From an uncultured Eubacteriales bacterium (lineage in GTDB: Bacteria > Bacillota > Clostridia > Oscillospirales > CAG-272): a DNA stretch of 6,783 nucleotides. Under the pieces are notes generated by a model. That model worked only from the letters and a program-made list of their open reading frames with translations, searched no databases and was not told the origin of the DNA. The translations under genes were made by a program, and so were the position numbers. The stretch lies in NCBI GenBank assembly GCA_934446485.1, contig CAKSEM010000079.1, positions 1-6,783 on the forward strand. The letters run 5' to 3'. Each line of letters opens with the position of its first letter. The first letter of the stretch is position 1. Below, piece by piece: positions 5,784 to 6,783 of this stretch.

Positions 5784-6783
5784 TTATATAAGCTTAAGTG
5801 TAACTCCGCAAGGGATACTCATGCGCTGCGACTCTGCGTGTATAACCGTTCCGTCTGGCAGTGCAAAGTCAGCTGACCGCTGAGTGTCCGGCAGTTCGAT
5901 ATCTGCATTCTTTGCTGTTGCTGAATTTACGGTCAATTCAACTATGCGCCCATAGCGCCACTTTGCATCGACCGTATATCCTCCGCGAGCACAGAGTCCG
6001 GTGAACTGTCCGTCTTCCAGTTCGTGTGAAATTGCAGGAAGCAGTGATATCATGCCCTCGTGGCTTTGCATGACCATTTCGGCAATCGCTGCAGCACCGC
6101 CGAAATTGCCGTCGATCTGGAACGGCGGATGACGGTCAAATAAGTTGTGCATCGTCGATTTAGTAAAGAGCGCGCGCAGGTTATCGTATGCGTTATTACC
6201 TTCACGAAGACGAGCAAAAAGGTTGATGAGCCATGCACGACTCCAGCCTGTGTGGCCGCCGCCGGACGAGAGGCGTCTTTCAAGTGTAACGCGGATAGCC
6301 TTATAGTATTCGGGGGTGCCGCGCGTAATCTGAGCAGCCGGATAGAGACCGAATGCATGGGAAATATGTCTATGACCGGGTTCGAGTTCTTCGTAATCCT
6401 CGATCCATTCCTGAAGCTGACCGTGCTGCCCGACCTGAAGAGGCGGCATCTTGCTGCGTATCTCACGTGCACGCGCACCGCTTTCATCGGATATATGAAG
6501 GATGTCCTCGGTATCGGCATAGAAATCAAGGAGGCCCCCGATGATTTCGATATCCATCGTCGGAGATATAGCAAGGAACATTTCCTCCTTTTTGCCGTTT
6601 ACATCTACAAGATAACGATTCTCGGGTGATGTGGACGGTCCGGACAGTATTCTGCCGTTGGGAGACTCAAACATTGTGTCCATGAAGAACAGGGCACAGT
6701 CGCGGATGAACTCATAAGCGGTGTTCTTCAGAAAGTCGCAATCGAGAGTGTACAGATAATGCTCCCACATATGGTATGCGAGC
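5784..6783 (-). CDS. GH95 family glycoside hydrolase (alpha-L-fucosidase type), C-terminal part, 5' end cut by window edge
   Basis: GH95 enzymes are inverting hydrolases that remove terminal alpha-1,2-linked L-fucose (some act on L-galactose) from glycans such as milk oligosaccharides, mucin or plant xyloglucan. About 332 residues are visible of a usual 750-800. The frame stays open to the window edge (LAYH before the first in-window ATG at 6770), so that ATG is internal. Family signatures, numbered from that Met, are WEHY (2-5), STSPEN (46-51), GQHGQLQEWIEDYEELEPGH (114-133), RHISHAFGLYP (134-144), GGGHTGWSRAWLINLFARL (170-188) and HPPFQIDGNFGGAAAIAEM (214-232). As I recall from the Bifidobacterium AfcA structure, the acid Glu and the Asp that assists the base fall in motifs like TSPEN (Glu50) and DGNFGG (Asp220); both are present. 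The paired Asn residues lie upstream of the window. A C-terminal beta-domain follows (about 255-328). Any signal peptide is out of sight, so secreted or cytoplasmic location is unknown. Confidence 0.95.
   Translation of the reverse strand, partial: LAYHMWEHYLYTLDCDFLKNTAYEFIRDCALFFMDTMFESPNGRILSGPSTSPENRYLVDVNGKKEEMFLAISPTMDIEIIGGLLDFYADTEDILHISDESGARAREIRSKMPPLQVGQHGQLQEWIEDYEELEPGHRHISHAFGLYPAAQITRGTPEYYKAIRVTLERRLSSGGGHTGWSRAWLINLFARLREGNNAYDNLRALFTKSTMHNLFDRHPPFQIDGNFGGAAAIAEMVMQSHEGMISLLPAISHELEDGQFTGLCARGGYTVDAKWRYGRIVELTVNSATAKNADIELPDTQRSADFALPDGTVIHAESQRMSIPCGVTLKLI

Noticed and set aside
1..6783. Mobile element, CRISPR array, tRNA, rRNA or riboswitch
   Set aside because: I saw no transposase or integrase motifs, no regularly spaced direct repeats, no tRNA-like cloverleaf and no long structured leader. 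The genes show no abrupt change in base composition apart from the AT-rich intergenic gap.

Overview
The window looks like a chromosomal segment of a Gram-positive member of the Clostridia, probably an Oscillospirales or Ruminococcaceae-like gut bacterium. The reasons are a PcrA-type helicase with an insertion near its N-terminus that I associate with that group, consensus Shine-Dalgarno sequences and sigma-A style promoters, a surface protein built from domains common in Firmicutes (BspA-like repeat, MucBP repeats, wall-binding-like repeats), and a GH95 fucosidase. Base composition is close to balanced. I see no mobile element, RNA gene, CRISPR array or sign of recent transfer.

Layout: positions 1-955 (minus strand) hold the first 318 codons of a FtsW/RodA/SpoVE-family peptidoglycan polymerase, cut by the left edge. 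It has a TTG start behind a near-perfect ribosome binding site. Immediately upstream of it on the same strand, 993-3395 encode a complete 800-residue PcrA/UvrD helicase; only 37 bp separate the two and there is no terminator, so they probably form one transcript. Positions 3396-3604 are a divergent promoter region with one good promoter facing each way, both of extended -10 type. Positions 3605-5590 (plus strand) encode a 661-residue exported, membrane-anchored surface protein. Positions 5591-5783 separate two convergent genes and contain two strong hairpins and one weaker one, acting as terminators. Positions 5784-6783 (minus strand) hold the last third or so of a GH95 alpha-L-fucosidase-type glycoside hydrolase, cut by the right edge.

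The helicase and the polymerase are housekeeping genes. The surface protein and the fucosidase are accessory functions that would suit life on host glycans, but their convergent arrangement gives no evidence that they are co-regulated. The part most worth a second look is the surface protein. It combines adhesin-like extracellular repeats with a single transmembrane helix, a strongly basic juxtamembrane stretch and a cytoplasmic tail of about 99 residues, of which 40 are Asp or Glu. It has no LPXTG sorting signal, and its signal peptide contains a possible lipobox. I found nothing that I can defend as a wholly new multi-gene system.
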